Source: Paludibacterium denitrificans (GTDB lineage Bacteria > Pseudomonadota > Gammaproteobacteria > Burkholderiales > Chromobacteriaceae). Taken from it: 64,000 nucleotides of DNA. This document shows positions 33,194 through 45,045 of the stretch, piece by piece. A program made the position numbers and the translations under genes. Where the stretch lies: the NCBI RefSeq assembly GCF_009707705.1, contig NZ_WLYX01000001.1, positions 1,116,001 through 1,180,000 on the forward strand, written 5' to 3'. Each line of letters starts with the position of its first letter. Position 1 is the stretch's first letter. The notes below the pieces were generated by a model. It searched no databases. It worked only from the letters and a program-made list of their open reading frames with translations, and was not told the DNA's origin.

Positions 33194-35472
33194 ATGCCCC
33201 GAATCAGACCGACCCCACTGGCGCTGGCCCCGCCACCGCTTTTTCCATCTCATCCGCTCTGGCCGATGACAATCTGCCCATCATTGCGCTGCCCACGCTT
33301 AAGCGCCCACTGCCGGGCAGACACAAGTCACCGCCGACCACATGGACGGGCAGGTCAACATCGAACTGAAAGCCCGCGGCAATGTGGTGGTCACCCGTGA
33401 CGACCAGCGACTGGAAGCCGACTGGCTGGACTACTACCAGGACAAGAACCGCGCCCGGGCTGGCGATCATTTCCGCCTGACGCGCGAGCGCGATGTCATC
33501 ACCGGCACCACGCTCGATTACAACCTGGCCGACTACACCGGACAGGGCGAGAAGCCGGTGTTCGAAATGCACCAAACGCCCAAGGAACGCCCCGCCTACC
33601 TGCCCGCCGCCGACAAAACGCCGGTGACCACGGTCCACGGTGACGGCGAGCAGGTGGAGTTTCAGGGCAAGAATCTGTATCGGCTGTACCGCAGCCGGGT
33701 CAACACCTGCGAAGTGGGTGACGACTCGTGGTATATCCGCTCCTCCACGCTTGATCTGGACTACAACCGCCAGATCGGCGTGGCGCGCAATGCGCGGCTG
33801 GAATTCCGTGGCGTACCGATCATGTACACGCCCGGGTGGATTTCCCGCTGGACGGGCGACGCAAGTCGGGCCTACTCTCGCCGGTATTCAAGAGCGGTAG
33901 CAATGGCGGCGAGCTGGCCATTTCCTATTACTGGAATCTGGCGCCCAACTACGATGCCACCATCACGCCGCACTACAACTCCCGGCACGGCACCATGCTG
34001 GGAGCCGAGTTCCGCTATCTGGAACCGGACTACAGCGGCAAGATCTTCACCGAACAGCTACCGCACGACAGCACAACCGGCGGCTCGCGCTATGCCCGGA
34101 ATGCCACGCACCGCCAAACCCCGGCGCCGGGCCTGACCTTCGGTTACGACTACAACTACGTCTCCGACGACAACTACTTCAAGGACTTCGGCGACCGTCT
34201 GGCGATCGCCTCCAACGTCAACCTCGACCGCGAAGCCTGGCTCAATTACGGCTTTGGCTGGGACGGCGGCAATGCCACCGCGGGCTTGCGCATGCAGCGC
34301 TACCAGACTCTGCAAGACCCGACCACACCGACCATACCGCCGTATGCCCGTCTGCCACAGCTGACGTTTGCCGCAAACCAGAGCTTGCCGGACGGTTTTT
34401 CGGCAAACCTGCAAACCGAACTGACGCGCTTTTCGCACCCGACCCTGCAAAACGGCGACCGCTTTGTCGCCTATCCGAGCGTCACCTGGTCATTCGATCG
34501 CAGCTGGGGCTTCATCCGCCCGAAAGTCGGCGTGCATTACACCCAATACCAGCTTGATAACTTTGGCGAAGTACAGGGGAAGAACCTGTCGCGTACCCTG
34601 CCGATTTTCAGCACCGATTCCGGCCTGTACTTCGAACGCGACACCTCGTTCCTCGGCCAGGATCATGTGCAGACACTGGAACCGCGGCTGTACTACGTCA
34701 ACATTCCGCGTCAGGACCAGAACCAGCTGCCCAACTTCGATAGCGCCGAAAACGATTTCAACTTCGGCCAGCTGTTCAACGAAAACCGCTTCTCTGGCTC
34801 CGACCGCATCAATGGCGCCAACCAGCTGACCGCCGCCGTCACCACCCGTTTCCTCAACACCGAAAACGGCCCGGAACGCCTGCGCCTGATGGTTGGGCAG
34901 CGCTACTACTTCGACAAAAACGATATCACCCTGAGCGGTTCGCAAGTAACGCGCCAGCAAAGCAGCTCCGACCTGCTCACCAGCATCGGTGGTGACCTGA
35001 CCCAGAGCATGCGTCTGGAAGGCCTGTATCAGTACAACCAGGAATTGAGCAAGACCGAGCGCTATAACATGCGCTTCAATTACAGCCCGGATGCTTAAGC
35101 AAGGTCGTCAGCCTGCGCTACCGCTATGGCCGCTATGAACAGATCGGCGGCACCACTCAGTATGGGCCGTTACGCCGGGCGGACTTGGGCGTACAGTGGC
35201 CCATCGCCCGTCGCTGGTATGCGCTGGCACGGCAGAACTACTCGCTGATCGACCGCAAACCGCTTGAGCAACTGGCAGGGGTGGAGTACAACGACGGCTG
35301 CTGGGTACTGCGCGTCGTCGGCCAACGTTATGTCACCGACTTCACCAACACCAAAAACGCCATCTTCCTACAGTTGGAGCTTAATGGCCTGGGCGGATTG
35401 GGCAACAACCCGATCGACACCCTGCGGCTGGCCATACCGGGCTACAGCAAGATCAACGACCTTCAACCATGA
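33194..35472 (+). CDS. lptD: LPS-assembly protein LptD (several frame breaks)
   Basis: Outer membrane beta-barrel that inserts LPS with LptE. Signal peptide MPRIRPTPLALA, then the N-terminal OstA domain (VTADHMDGQVNIELKARGNV, LEADWLDYYQDKNRARA, TVHGDGEQVEFQGKNLYRLY) and the barrel (LDFPLDG-like region, NLAPNYDATITPHYNSR, LEPRLYYVNIPRQDQNQLPN). Breaks: about 33230, 33297-33304 (GCTTAAGC), about 33832 (a T missing where MYTPW is expected) and 35093-35100 (GCTTAAGC, giving SPDAGKVVSLRY). About 760 residues. Overlaps surA by four bases. Confidence 0.95.
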
Positions 35473-36768
35473 CCATGAAAAAGACCCTACTCGCCTTACT
35501 GGTTGCAACGGCCATGCAGTCGGCCCGGCTGCCACCTCTCCGACCCCGGTGCGCGCCGTTGATCGTATCGTCGCCGTAGTCAACAAAAACGTCATCACCC
35601 AGTATGACCTACAGCGCCGCATGGACGATGCCACCAAACAGCTGGTTGCGCAAAAAGTCACCCCGCTTACCCGACGTGCTGGCGAAGCAGGTGCTGGAAC
35701 AGATGATCACCGAGGAAGTCCAGCTGCAATATGCCAACAACAGCGGCATCCGCATCGAAGACAACGATGTGGAGCAAGCCATTGCCAATCTGGCACAGCA
35801 AAACAAGCTCAGCGTTGCCGCCTTGCAGGCACGACTGGCCAAGGAAGGGGTGCCGCTGGCACGCTTCAAGGACGAAATCCGCCGTGAACTGACGCTGTCG
35901 CGTCTGAAAAACAACGAAATCGGCGCCAAGGTCAATGTCACTGACACCGAAGTCGAGCAGGTGCTGAAGAGCGCACAAACCAGCAATCGTTCGGAATACC
36001 GGCTGGCCAACCTGCTGGTCAGCGTGCCGGAACGGGCCGACGCCAAACAGATCGAAACCCCGGCGCGCAAGGCAGAAAAAGCCCAGTGCCGAGCTGAAAG
36101 CCGGTCAGCCGTTTGGCAAAGTGGCCGCCAGCTATTCCGACGCGCCCAACGCCCTCAAGGGCGGCGAACTGGGCTGGCGCTCCGCCACCTCGCTGCCGCC
36201 GGAATTCGTCGGCCTGCTCGATTCGCTCAAAATCGGCCAGAACACCGGCGTGATCCGCAGCCAGCAAGGCTTTTTCATTTTCCAGCTGCTGGATAAGCGT
36301 GCCTTGGCGGCGGGCCGGTTATGGTTGAGCAATACCATGTGCGCCATATCCTGATCCGTACCAACGAAGCGGTATCGGAAAGCGATGCCAAGGCCCGTCT
36401 GCTGCAAATCCGCGACCGCCTGCAACGCGGCGCCAAGTTTGCCGATCTGGCCAAGCTCTATTCCGAAGACGGCAGCAATGCCAAGGGTGGCGATCTGGGC
36501 TGGCTGAGCCAGTGGCGACACCGTACCGGAATTTGAAAAGGCCATGCTGGCGCTGCAACCGGGCAGCGTATCCGAACCGGTGCGTTCGCCGTTTGGCTGG
36601 CACCTGATTTTGCTGGAAGGCAAGCGGACCCGGGACGTCTCCGGCGACCGCGAACGCCAGCTGATCAAGCAGCAAATCCGCGCACGCAAGATCGAACAAG
36701 CCTATACCGACTGGGTACGCCAGCAACGTGACTCGGCCTTCGTCGAAGAACGATTGAACGACGAATGA
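35469..36768 (+). CDS. surA: periplasmic chaperone/peptidyl-prolyl isomerase SurA (several frame errors)
   Basis: SurA escorts outer membrane proteins to BAM. Signal peptide MTMKKTLLALLVATAMQSAG, N-terminal chaperone domain (VDRIVAVVNKNVITQYDLQ, VLEQMITEEVQLQYANNSGI) and two parvulin domains (GGELGWRSATSLPPEFVGLL, and VRHILIRTNEAVSE with GGDLGWLS and FGWHLILLEGKRTRDV). Breaks near 35524, 35665, 36089, 36312 and 36517. About 433 residues. It is in the conserved lptD-surA-pdxA operon and overlaps pdxA by four bases. Confidence 0.95.
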
Positions 36769-37767
36769 GTCCTCAGCGCCCGCCCGTACTGGCCATCACC
36801 GTAAGCGAACCCGCCTTAGGCATCGGACCGGTACTCAGGTTGGCCGAAAGCGGCAGCCGCGCGCGCTGCGTGGTGATTGCCGACAAAACGCTGCTACAGG
36901 CCCGTGCACAGCAACTGGGCTGGCGCGGCCAGTTGTGCGACTACCAGCCCGGCCAGCCGCCTACCGCCAACACGCTGGAAGTCTGGCATGTACCGCTGGC
37001 CGCCAGCGTGCAGGCTGGCATCCTCAATCCGGCCAATGGCCGCTACGTGATCAACACGCTGGATGTCGCCATCGACGGCTGCCTGCGCGGCGAGTTTGAC
37101 GCCATGGTCACCGCGCCGGTGCACAAGGGAGTCATCAACGACGCCGGCATGCCGTTTACCGGCCATACCGAGTATCTGGCCGAACGCACCCATACCCCGC
37201 TGGTGGTAATGATGCTGGCTAAGCGGTGGCATGCGCGTGGCGCTGGCCACCACCCACCTGCCGCTGCGCGCCGTGCCCGACGCCATCACCATCGACAGCC
37301 TGACGCGCGTGATCCGTATCCTGCAGGCCGACCTGATCGGCAAGTTCGGCATCGCCCGGCCACGTATTCTGGTGGCCGGTCTCAACCCGCATGCCGGTGA
37401 GAGCGGCCACATGGGGCGCGAGGAAATCGATGTCATCGAACCGGTACTGGCCGCCCTACGGGCCGAAGGTATGGATCTGGTCGGCCCGCTACCGGCTGAC
37501 ACCCTGTTCAACCCGGACAAACTGGCCCAGTGCGATGCCGTGCTGGCGATGTACCACGACCAGGGCTTGCCGGTGCTGAAACATGCCAGCTTCGGTGCTT
37601 ACGGCATCAACATCACACTGGGGCTGCCCATCATCCGTACCTCGGTCGATCACGGCACCGCGCTTGATCTGGCCGGTAGCGGTCGCGCCGATCCGGGTAG
37701 CCTGTTTGAAGCGGTAAAGTTGGCCGAAACACTGGCGACCAACCGGCAGACAACGGCTCAAGCCTGA
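36765..37767 (+). CDS. pdxA: 4-hydroxythreonine-4-phosphate dehydrogenase (errors at two GCCGGC sites)
   Basis: Enzyme of the DXP-dependent vitamin B6 pathway, zinc and NAD dependent. [21 protein letters not shown] is restored if GCCTTAGGC (36808-36816, three extra bases) is GCCGGC; the second site at 37217-37223 (GCTAAGC) restores MMLAGGGMRVAL. Metal ligands lie in [21 protein letters not shown] and [32 protein letters not shown] is diagnostic. About 333 residues. An intact GCCGGC occurs at 37143 (NDAGMPFTG). Confidence 0.95.
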
Positions 37768-37928
37768 ACCGGCGAGCCAGCGGCCAGTCGCGCCGCCCCG
37801 CCGGTTTACTCCCGCCCAACCGGGCAGTTGCATCCCACAGCCTTCACCCTATTGACGATGTGATTTTCCGCGCCGCCACAATTCAGCTAAAATTCAGCCA
37901 ATTACCCAGACTTACAGCATAACGGACA

Positions 37929-40900
37929 ATGACCACCACCCATCAGCGCCTGCGGGAAATACCCTATAACTACACCTCGTACTCGGACCGCGAGATCTTC
38001 ATCCGCCTGTTGGGCGAGCCCATGTGGCAACTGCTGGAAGAATTGCGCGCCGAGCGCAAAACCGGTCGCTCCGCCCGCATGTTGTTCGAGGTGCTGGGCG
38101 ATATCTGGGTAGTGGACCGCAACCCGTATCTGGTGGATGACCTGCTGGACAACCCCAAGCGCCTGTCCGCGCTGGTGGAGGCGATGCGCCACCGCCTGAA
38201 CGAAGTAGAGAAACGGCGTGAAGGCAACGAAAAAGTCGGGCTGATGATCGTTGCTGCGCACCAGGCCGTCGATCGTTTCGAACAGCAGTTTGCTGAAACC
38301 CGAGCCCTGCGCGCCGCCATTCTGAAAAAACTGTCGCGCTTCACGCGCAAGGACAACATCCTGTTTGACGGTCTGGCGCGGGTCTCGCACGTTACCGACG
38401 CTACCGACTGGCGTGTGGAATATCCGTTTGTGGTGTTGAGCCCGGATACCGAAGAAGAAATAGCCCCGCTCGTCAAGGCCTGTATCGAACTGGGTCTCAC
38501 CATCATCCCGCGCGGTGGTGGCACCGGTTACACCGGCGGTGCGGTACCGCTGGACCGCATGTCGGCAGTCATCAATACGGAAAAACTCAACCTGCACAAC
38601 GGCGTCGAATACGTTGACCTGCCGGGACTGGAAGGCAAACAGGCCACCATTCAGTGCGGCGCCGGGGTGGTTACCGCGCGCGTGGCCGAAGCGGCCAGCG
38701 CCGCCGGGCTGGTCTTTGCCGTCGACCCGACTTCGGCCGAAGCCTCCTGCATCGGCGGTAACGTGGCCATGAACGCTACGGCAAAAAGCCGTACTGTGGG
38801 GCACCACGCTGGATAACCTTGCCAGCTGGAAGATGGTGGACCCCGATGGCAACTGGATGTTCATCGAACGCCTGTACCACAACTACGGCAAGATTCACGA
38901 TGTGGAAACCGTCACCTTCCGCATCACCCGGCTGCAGGAAGACGGCAAAACGCTGATCTCGCAAGAAGAACTGGTCGTGCCGGCGCCGCCTTCCGCAAGG
39001 TGGGCCTGGGTAAAGACGTCACCGACAAGTTCCTCGCCGGTTTGCCGGGGGTGCAAAAAGAAGGCACCGACGGCATCATCACCAGCGCGCGCTTCGTGTT
39101 GCACCGCATGCCCAAACACACCCGTACCGTGTGTCTGGAATTTTTCGGTACGGTGGCGCAGGCCACACCGGCCATTGTCGAAATCACCGACTACTTCAAA
39201 CCGGAAGGCGCCAACCTCAAATCCGGCGTACAGCTCGCCGGGCTGGAACACCTCGACTGGCGCTATGTCCGCGCCGTGGGCTACGCCACCAAGGCCAAGT
39301 CCAAGGGCTTACCAAGATGGTTCTGCTGGCCGATATCGTTTCCGACGATGAAAACGCCGTCGCCGAAGCGGCCAGCCAGATCGTCCGCTTTGCCAATGCC
39401 CGGACCGGTGAAGGCTTCATTGCCGTTACCCCGGAAGCGCGCAAGAAATTCTGGCTGGATCGCAGCCGCACCGCCGCCATCGCCCGCCATACCAATGCCT
39501 TCAAGATCAACGAAGACGTGGTGATCCCGCTGCACCGGCTGGGTGATTACTCTGACGGCATCGAGCGCATCAACATCGAATTGTCGATGCAGAACAAGCT
39601 CAAGCTGGTGGATACGTTGGCCGAATTCTTCCGCGGCCACCTGCCGATGGACAGCGAGAACACCGCCCTGTCCGCCGACGAGCTGATTGGCGAACGCCGC
39701 GAAGGTGCACTGGAACTGCTGGCCGAAGTAAAAGAACGCTGGCAGTGGATGCTGGACAATCTGGATGCGCCGTTTGCCGACTACCGCACACGCTATCCGC
39801 ACGCCCCGCTGGATAACCCGGACGCCCAGCCGGAAACCCTGTTCAAGGCTCAACGCGACTTCCAGTTGCGCGTCAGCTGGAAACGCGAGCTGCTGGAACC
39901 GCTGGAAAACATGTTTGCCAGCAACAATGACATTCCGCTGCTGGCGGCGGTGCGCAAGATCCAGCAAAAGGTACTGCGTGGCCGGGTGTTCGTCGCCCTG
40001 CACATGCACGCCGGTGACGGCAACGTGCATACCAACATTCCGGTCAACTCCGACGACTACGACATGCTGCAAACCGCGCACAAGGCGGTGGCACGCATCA
40101 TGGCGCTGGCGCGCAACCTCAACGGCGTGATCTCCGGCGAGCACGGCATTGGTATCACCAAGCTGGAGTTCCTGTCGGAAGAAGAAATCGGCCCGTTCCG
40201 CGCCTACAAACAGCGCGTAGACCCCAACGGCCACTTCAACCGCGGCAAACTGCTGCCCGGCGCCGACCTGACCATGGCGTACACGCCTTCGTTCGAGCTG
40301 CTGGGCGCCGAATCGCTGATTCTGGAGCAGTCAGACATCGGCACCATCTCCAACATGGTGAAAGACTGTCTGCGCTGCGGCAAGTGCAAACCGGTGTGTT
40401 CCACCCACGTGCCGCGCGCCAACCTGCTGTACAGCCCGCGCAACAAGATTCTCGGCGTTGGCCTGCTGACCGAGGCCTTCCTCTACGAAGAACAAACCCG
40501 TCGTGGCGTTAGCCTCAAACACTTTGAGGAACTGTCCGATGTGGCCGACCACTGCACGGTCTGCCACCGTTGCGTGAAGCCTTGCCCGGTCAAAATCGAC
40601 TTTGGCGATGTCTCCGTGGCCATGCGCAACTTCCTGCGCAAAACCGGCAACAAGTCGTTCAACCCCGGCACCGCCATCGGCATGGCATTCCTCACCGCCA
40701 AGGACCCGGCCACCATCAAGGCCATGCGTACCGGGCTGGTCGGCATCGCCTACAAGGCCCAGCGACTGGGCAACAACCGGGCAAGAAACTTGGGCTGATC
40801 GGCAATCAGACCAAACAGCCGCCGTCCACGGTAGGCAAGGCGCCGATCAAGGAACAGGTGATTCACTTCATCAACAAACCGATGCCCGGCGGCCTGCCCA

Positions 40901-41773
40901 AGAAAACGGCGCGGGCGCTGCTGGACGTGGAAGACGACACCATCATCCCGGTGATCCGCAACCCGCAGGTGGCAGAAGATGCGGAAGCCGTGTTCTACTT
41001 CCCCGGTTGCGGCTCGGAACGGCTGTTCAGCCAGGTCGGCCTCGCCACTCAAGCGATGTTGTGGCATGTTGGCGCACAAACCGTCCTGCCGCCGGGCTAC
41101 CTGTGCTGCGGCTATCCGCAAACGGCATCCGGCTATCAGGACAAAGGCGATGCCATCACCACGGAAAACCGGGTGCTGTTCCACCGCCCTGGCGACCACG
41201 CTCAACTACCTCGACATCAAAACCGTGGTAGTGAGTTGCGGTACCTGCTACGACCAGTTGGCCAAATACCACTTCGACGAGATTTTCCCGGGCAGCCGTG
41301 TGATCGATATCCACGAATACCTGATGGAAAAGGGTCTGAAACTGGACGGCCTCAGCGGCCAAAAATACATGTATCACGACCCATGCCACACGCCGATCAA
41401 GCTGTATCAGCCGCTACAGGTGGCCAACAGCTTGCTGGGGGGTGGCGTTATCCAGAATGACCGCTGCTGTGGCGAATCCGGCACCTTTGCCGCCGCCCGC
41501 CCGGACATTGCCACGCAGGTGCGCTCACGCAAGGAAGAGGAAATCAACAAGGATCTGGCCAAGCTCACCGGCGGTGAGCCGCAAGCCAAACCGGTCAAGA
41601 TCCTTACCTCCTGCCCATCCTGCCTGCAAGGTCTATCGCGTTACAGCCCGGATACGGCCACCGAAGCCGACTACATCGTGGTGGAAATGGCCAAGCACCT
41701 TCTGGGTGACAACTGGATGAAGGATTACGTGGAGAAAGCGCGCAACGGCGGCATCGAGCGCGTGCTGCTGTAA
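37929..41773 (+). CDS. D-lactate dehydrogenase-like FAD/iron-sulfur oxidoreductase, very large (five frame errors)
   Basis: About 1280 residues. In order: an N-terminal DUF3683-type domain ([20 protein letters not shown]), an FAD-binding 4 domain ([31 protein letters not shown]), the FAD-oxidase C-terminal domain ([37 protein letters not shown]), two 4Fe-4S motifs ([11 protein letters not shown] and [13 protein letters not shown]) and two CCG domains ([15 protein letters not shown] and [10 protein letters not shown]). No TM segment is seen. Errors near 38785, 38984, 39309, 40787 and 41182. Membrane-associated respiratory D-lactate oxidation is the best guess; glycolate oxidase is an alternative. 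Confidence 0.88.
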
Positions 41774-41799
41774 TCGAAAAACCACTTGCCGCCATACAC

Positions 41800-41841
41800 G
41801 TTGGCCGAACGCCCCTCTCCGGGTATTCGGCCAACTTTTTA
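41800..41841 (+). terminator. terminator formed by an inverted pair of repeated words
   Basis: GTTGGCCGAA (41800-41809) and TTCGGCCAAC (41826-41835) pair as a 10-bp stem with a 16-base loop, followed by TTTTT. It lies 27 bases after the D-lactate dehydrogenase-like gene. Confidence 0.8.
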
Positions 41842-42052
41842 TCTTCATCCCCACCGTACCGGCTAACGCGGTAAGGCCACAATGAGTGCGTCTCCCACCG
41901 TAACCCGCGGGCCCAAAAGGCTGGCCAAGCCACTCCCTTCAATCAAAACAGCAGCTAATAACAGTTATCTTAAAGGCTAACCGTGCCCCCTTGCTTTTCA
42001 TGACAAAATCATTATGCTGATCGGGTTTCTTCCACTCGTTCAGGAAATCGTG

Positions 42053-42786
42053 ATGAAAAAATGGATCGTAGGCGCCGCCAGCGCCGTCTGCCTCGCCGGT
42101 GCTGCTCACGCATTTGATCTGGGTTCAGCCATCAAAATTGGTAGTGACATGGTTAAAACCGCTACGCTCAGCGATAGCGACGTTAAACAACTGGCCTCTG
42201 AATCTCGCAAGACCCTCGACAAGCAGAACAAAATTGCCCCGGCCAGCAGCGCGTACAGCAAGCGTCTGGCACGTATCACCAAAGGCATGAAAAACGAAGA
42301 AGGGATGAACCTCAACTTCAAGGTGTATCTCACCAAAGACATCAATGCCTTTGCCATGGCTGACGGCACTGTCCGTGTCTACAGCGGCTTGATGGACAAA
42401 ATGACTGACGATGAAGTGCGCTATGTTATCGGCCATGAAATCGGCCACGTAAAACTGGGCCACACCCGCAAAGCCATGCAACTGGCCTATGGCACTACAG
42501 CCGTGCGTAATGCCGCTGCTGCCAGTGGCAACGGTTCCCTGACCGCCCTGTCTTCGTCCGAACTGGGTAATTTTGCCGAAAAACTGGTTAATGCCCAGTT
42601 CTCGCAAAGCCGGAAAGTGATGCCGATGCGTACTCAGTTGAATTCCTGAAACGCCATCACTACAACACCCAAGCCGCCGTTTCTGCCCTGCAAAAACTGG
42701 CAGCGCTGGGTGGCAACGACAGCAGCGTACTGGCCTCGCACCCGGCTCCGCTGGAACGCGCCGCCAAGGTTGAAAAACTGCTGTAA
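42053..42786 (+). CDS. periplasmic M48 family zinc metalloprotease (one frame error)
   Basis: MKKWIVGAASAVCLAGAAHA is a signal peptide, probably cleaved after AHA. The protease has FAMADGTVRVYSGLMDKMTD, the zinc motif VIGHEIGHVKLGH (HExxH) and the third ligand in ESDADAYSVEFLKRH. The frame slips near 42612 where one G is missing (SRESDADAY expected). About 244 residues, similar to LoiP/YggG, which removes misassembled outer membrane proteins. It stands alone between two terminators. Confidence 0.88.
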
Positions 42787-43078
42787 TCTGCACGCTCTTG
42801 TTACGCTCCCCCAAGCCCGGCCCAAGCCGGGCTTTTTGCTGCCTCGGCCCGGGGCAATAGCTTGAAAGCCGACCAACACCGTCGTCACCATCACTCGCCA
42901 CAACACCAATTACCCTTGGAGTCACCACTAAATCAGGCTGGAATCTGGCTGACGTGGGAGCCCAAAACCGATGACCAACATCTGAATAAGTATTTGTTTA
43001 TCATTGTATTTTTAAGTAAATCGGCAATGATTCAACCACCTTTACCCACAGGCATCATGACGCTTTGATGAATTTGGT
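42787..43078. other. intergenic region between M48 protease and tRNA-Lys
   Basis: After the terminator at 42813-42838 about 240 bases carry no convincing ORF or repeat. The region becomes A/T-rich near 42985-43040, upstream of the tRNA-Lys promoter. I see nothing else in it. Confidence 0.6.
42813..42838 (+). terminator. terminator after M48 protease
   Basis: AAGCCCGGC (42813-42821) and GCCGGGCTT (42826-42834) with a four-base loop, followed by a run of T. Confidence 0.85.
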
Positions 43079-43079
43079 G

Positions 43080-43108
43080 TTGCCGATCGGCGTTGGAGCG
43101 CCTATAAT
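43080..43108 (+). promoter_or_regulatory. promoter of tRNA-Lys(CTT)
   Basis: TTGCCG (43080-43085), a 17-base spacer and TATAAT (43103-43108), ten bases before the tRNA. The spacing is ideal and the -10 box is perfect. Confidence 0.8.
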
Positions 43109-43118
43109 GCTCCGCATT

Positions 43119-43194
43119 GGGCCGTTAGCTCAGTTGGTAGAGCAGTGGACTCTTAATCCATTGGTCGAGTGTTCGAGCCACTCACGGCCCACCA
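43119..43194 (+). tRNA. tRNA-Lys(CTT)
   Basis: Acceptor GGGCCGT pairs with ACGGCCC, the anticodon arm TGGACTCTTAATCCA carries CTT, the T arm is GAGTGTTCGAGCCACTC, and CCA is encoded. A hairpin terminator (about 43205-43232, stem AAGCTCCGC/GCGGGGCTT then T run) follows directly. Confidence 0.97.
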
Positions 43195-43204
43195 ATACCG
43201 AAAA

Positions 43205-43232
43205 AAGCTCCGCTTAGGCGGGGCTTTTTTCA
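43205..43232 (+). terminator. terminator after tRNA-Lys(CTT)
   Basis: AAGCTCCGC and GCGGGGCTT (one G-U pair) with a TTAG loop, then a T run. The loop region reads GCTTAGGC and may itself be a miscalled GCCGGC. Confidence 0.8.
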
Positions 43233-43335
43233 TGCATTCCCGATGAGGAGTATTCCTCCATCCACTTGGCATTGCCTGCCGCCCCATCGCTACCCGATAA
43301 TAGGCTCCTCTGCGCTTAAGCCAAGGATACCTGTC

Positions 43336-43665
43336 ATGTTGAGACGTTTTATTTACCCGCTGGCGTTGTGGTTGAGCTGGGCTGGCATGGCAAGCGCCCA
43401 AACGGTTGACGAGCAGCTGTTAGCGGCACAGATGGCCTATCAGCAAGCCAACAGCCAGTTGACGCAAGCCAATGCCCGCCTCGAGCAAGCACGCCAGGCA
43501 AAAACGCTGGCCGAACAACGGCTGGCAGATGCGCAAATGGCTCTGCAACGAACCGATGAAGAACTGACGGCGGCCACCAGCGGACAAGCAGCGGCCAGCC
43601 AAAGTATGGATACGGTGGCAAAGGGTCTGGATGAGGCGTGGAAACGCAAGGAAGGTGGGCAATAA
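43336..43665 (+). CDS. small periplasmic coiled-coil protein
   Basis: 109 residues from the ATG at 43336 (MLRRFIYPLALWLSWAGMAS, a signal peptide ending near ASA). The mature part is almost entirely helical and rich in Gln, Ala and Glu (AYQQANSQLTQANARLEQAR, TLAEQRLADAQMALQR), a predicted coiled coil. I do not recognise a family. The sequence GCTTAAGC at 43314-43321 just upstream probably hides a GCCGGC. Followed by a terminator at 43680-43714 shared with the convergent gene. Confidence 0.7.
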   Translation: MLRRFIYPLALWLSWAGMASAQTVDEQLLAAQMAYQQANSQLTQANARLEQARQAKTLAEQRLADAQMALQRTDEELTAATSGQAAASQSMDTVAKGLDEAWKRKEGGQ

Positions 43666-43679
43666 CCTGAGTCCACCAT

Positions 43680-43714
43680 GAAAAAAGCGGCGGAATATTC
43701 TCCACCGCTTTTTT
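43680..43714. terminator. bidirectional terminator
   Basis: AAAAAGCGGCGGA and TCCACCGCTTTTT form an imperfect stem around ATATTC with A and T runs on either side, between two convergent genes. Confidence 0.85.
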
Positions 43715-43720
43715 TGGGCT

Positions 43721-44325
43721 TTAATGCGCCGCCGAGGCGGTGAGCTGCTGCAAGCGTTGCACGTCCTGCGCAAGATTTTGTCGTGCCGTCTGGATTTCTG
43801 CCTGCTTGTTGACGATCTGACGCCGGTTGTTGATCAGCTCCTGCTGCAAGACCCGGCTATTTTGCATGAACACCGGCGGCACTGTGGCCCCACGGCGCCG
43901 TAGTGCGTCGGCCTCGCGCTGAAGGCCCTGCAGCTGATTCGTCAGGTCACGCTGCCGTGCCTGCAAACTGGTGAGCAGCGTCTGCTGCGTGACCAGTTCT
44001 TTTTCCCGATCAGCACGTAATTCGTTGACCGAGCGGTAGCTGTCGAGCAAAGCGCGATCACGCCGCCGTTGCTCGGCTTGCAAGCGCTGTTGCTGCTGTT
44101 CGGCCAACTCGGCCGCTTCGCGCTGGTGGCGGGCAGCGGGACTTTCCGCCGGGCGCTTGATCATGCCTTGGCGCGACAACTCCGCCACGCCTTGCTGCTG
44201 GGATTGCAGCGGCGGGCTGTCGCTGTAATGCACGTGCCCTGCCTCGTCCACCCATTTATAAAAGGCTCCGCCTGTGCCACACCGGCGATCAGCCATGACA
44301 GCAACACTCCGGCAGGCCAGCGCAT
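43721..44325 (-). CDS. DUF4124 periplasmic coiled-coil protein (one frame error)
   Basis: The ATG at 44325 gives a signal peptide ([19 protein letters not shown]), followed, after repair of a one-base loss near 44264 (GCCGGCGCC expected), by the DUF4124 signature FYKWVDEAGHVHYSDSPP. The remainder is a long Gln/Arg/Ala-rich coiled coil (ELAEQQQQRLQAEQRRRDR, LTSLQARQRDLTNQLQGLQ). About 201 residues. The start shares one base with the pyrE stop (TGATG), so the two are translationally coupled. Function unknown. Confidence 0.85.
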
Positions 44326-44966
44326 CAGTCATCGACTCCATATTGTTGACGATAGGCGCGCACCGCTTCGAGGTGTTCGGCCAACGCCGGGCTGCCTTGC
44401 AGGAACCCCAGCAGGTCGTTCAGCGTGGCAATGGCCACCACCGGCAAGCCGTATTGCTGCGCCACTTCCTGTACGGCGGACAGGGTGCCAGTGCCACGCT
44501 CCATGCGATCCAAGGCAATGGCCACCCCAGCCGGTTCGGCTCCGGCGGAGCGGATCAGCTCCACCGATTCGCGTACCGAAGTACCGGCGGAAATCACGTC
44601 ATCGATAATCAGCACTTTGCCTTTGAGCGGCGCACCCACCAGCGTACCACCTTCACCGTGGTCCTTGGCTTCCTTGCGGTTGTAGGCAAACGGCACGTTA
44701 CGGCCGTTTTCGGCCAACGCCATGGCCGTGGCCGCCGCCGGGATGATACCCTTGTAGGCTGGCCCAAACAGCATGTCGAACGACACTTGGCTGGTCTCGA
44801 TGGCACGCGCGTAGAAACGCGACAGCTGCAGTGTGGAAGCACCATCATTGAACAGGCTGTTGAAGAAATACGGGGATTTCCGACCCGCCTTGGTGATGAA
44901 CTCGCCAAATTTCAACACCTGTTGGTCGAGTGCAAAACGAATAAAGTCCTGTCGGAAATCGCTCAT
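44325..44966 (-). CDS. pyrE: orotate phosphoribosyltransferase
   Basis: Makes OMP from orotate and PRPP. 213 residues from the ATG at 44966 ([20 protein letters not shown]). Motifs are [46 protein letters not shown] and the PRPP loop [13 protein letters not shown]. The frame upstream of 44966 is open but not coding. Two copies of the repeated word are inside. It lies divergent from the exonuclease gene, an arrangement also seen in Neisseria. Confidence 0.97.
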   Translation of the reverse strand: MSDFRQDFIRFALDQQVLKFGEFITKAGRKSPYFFNSLFNDGASTLQLSRFYARAIETSQVSFDMLFGPAYKGIIPAAATAMALAENGRNVPFAYNRKEAKDHGEGGTLVGAPLKGKVLIIDDVISAGTSVRESVELIRSAGAEPAGVAIALDRMERGTGTLSAVQEVAQQYGLPVVAIATLNDLLGFLQGSPALAEHLEAVRAYRQQYGVDD

Positions 44967-45045
44967 TGTGGCCCCTTTGAAGATCGCATGATTAACGAAT
45001 GAATGGCTGGCTAGATAGCCAGCAAGCATAGCACGGGAGAGACAC

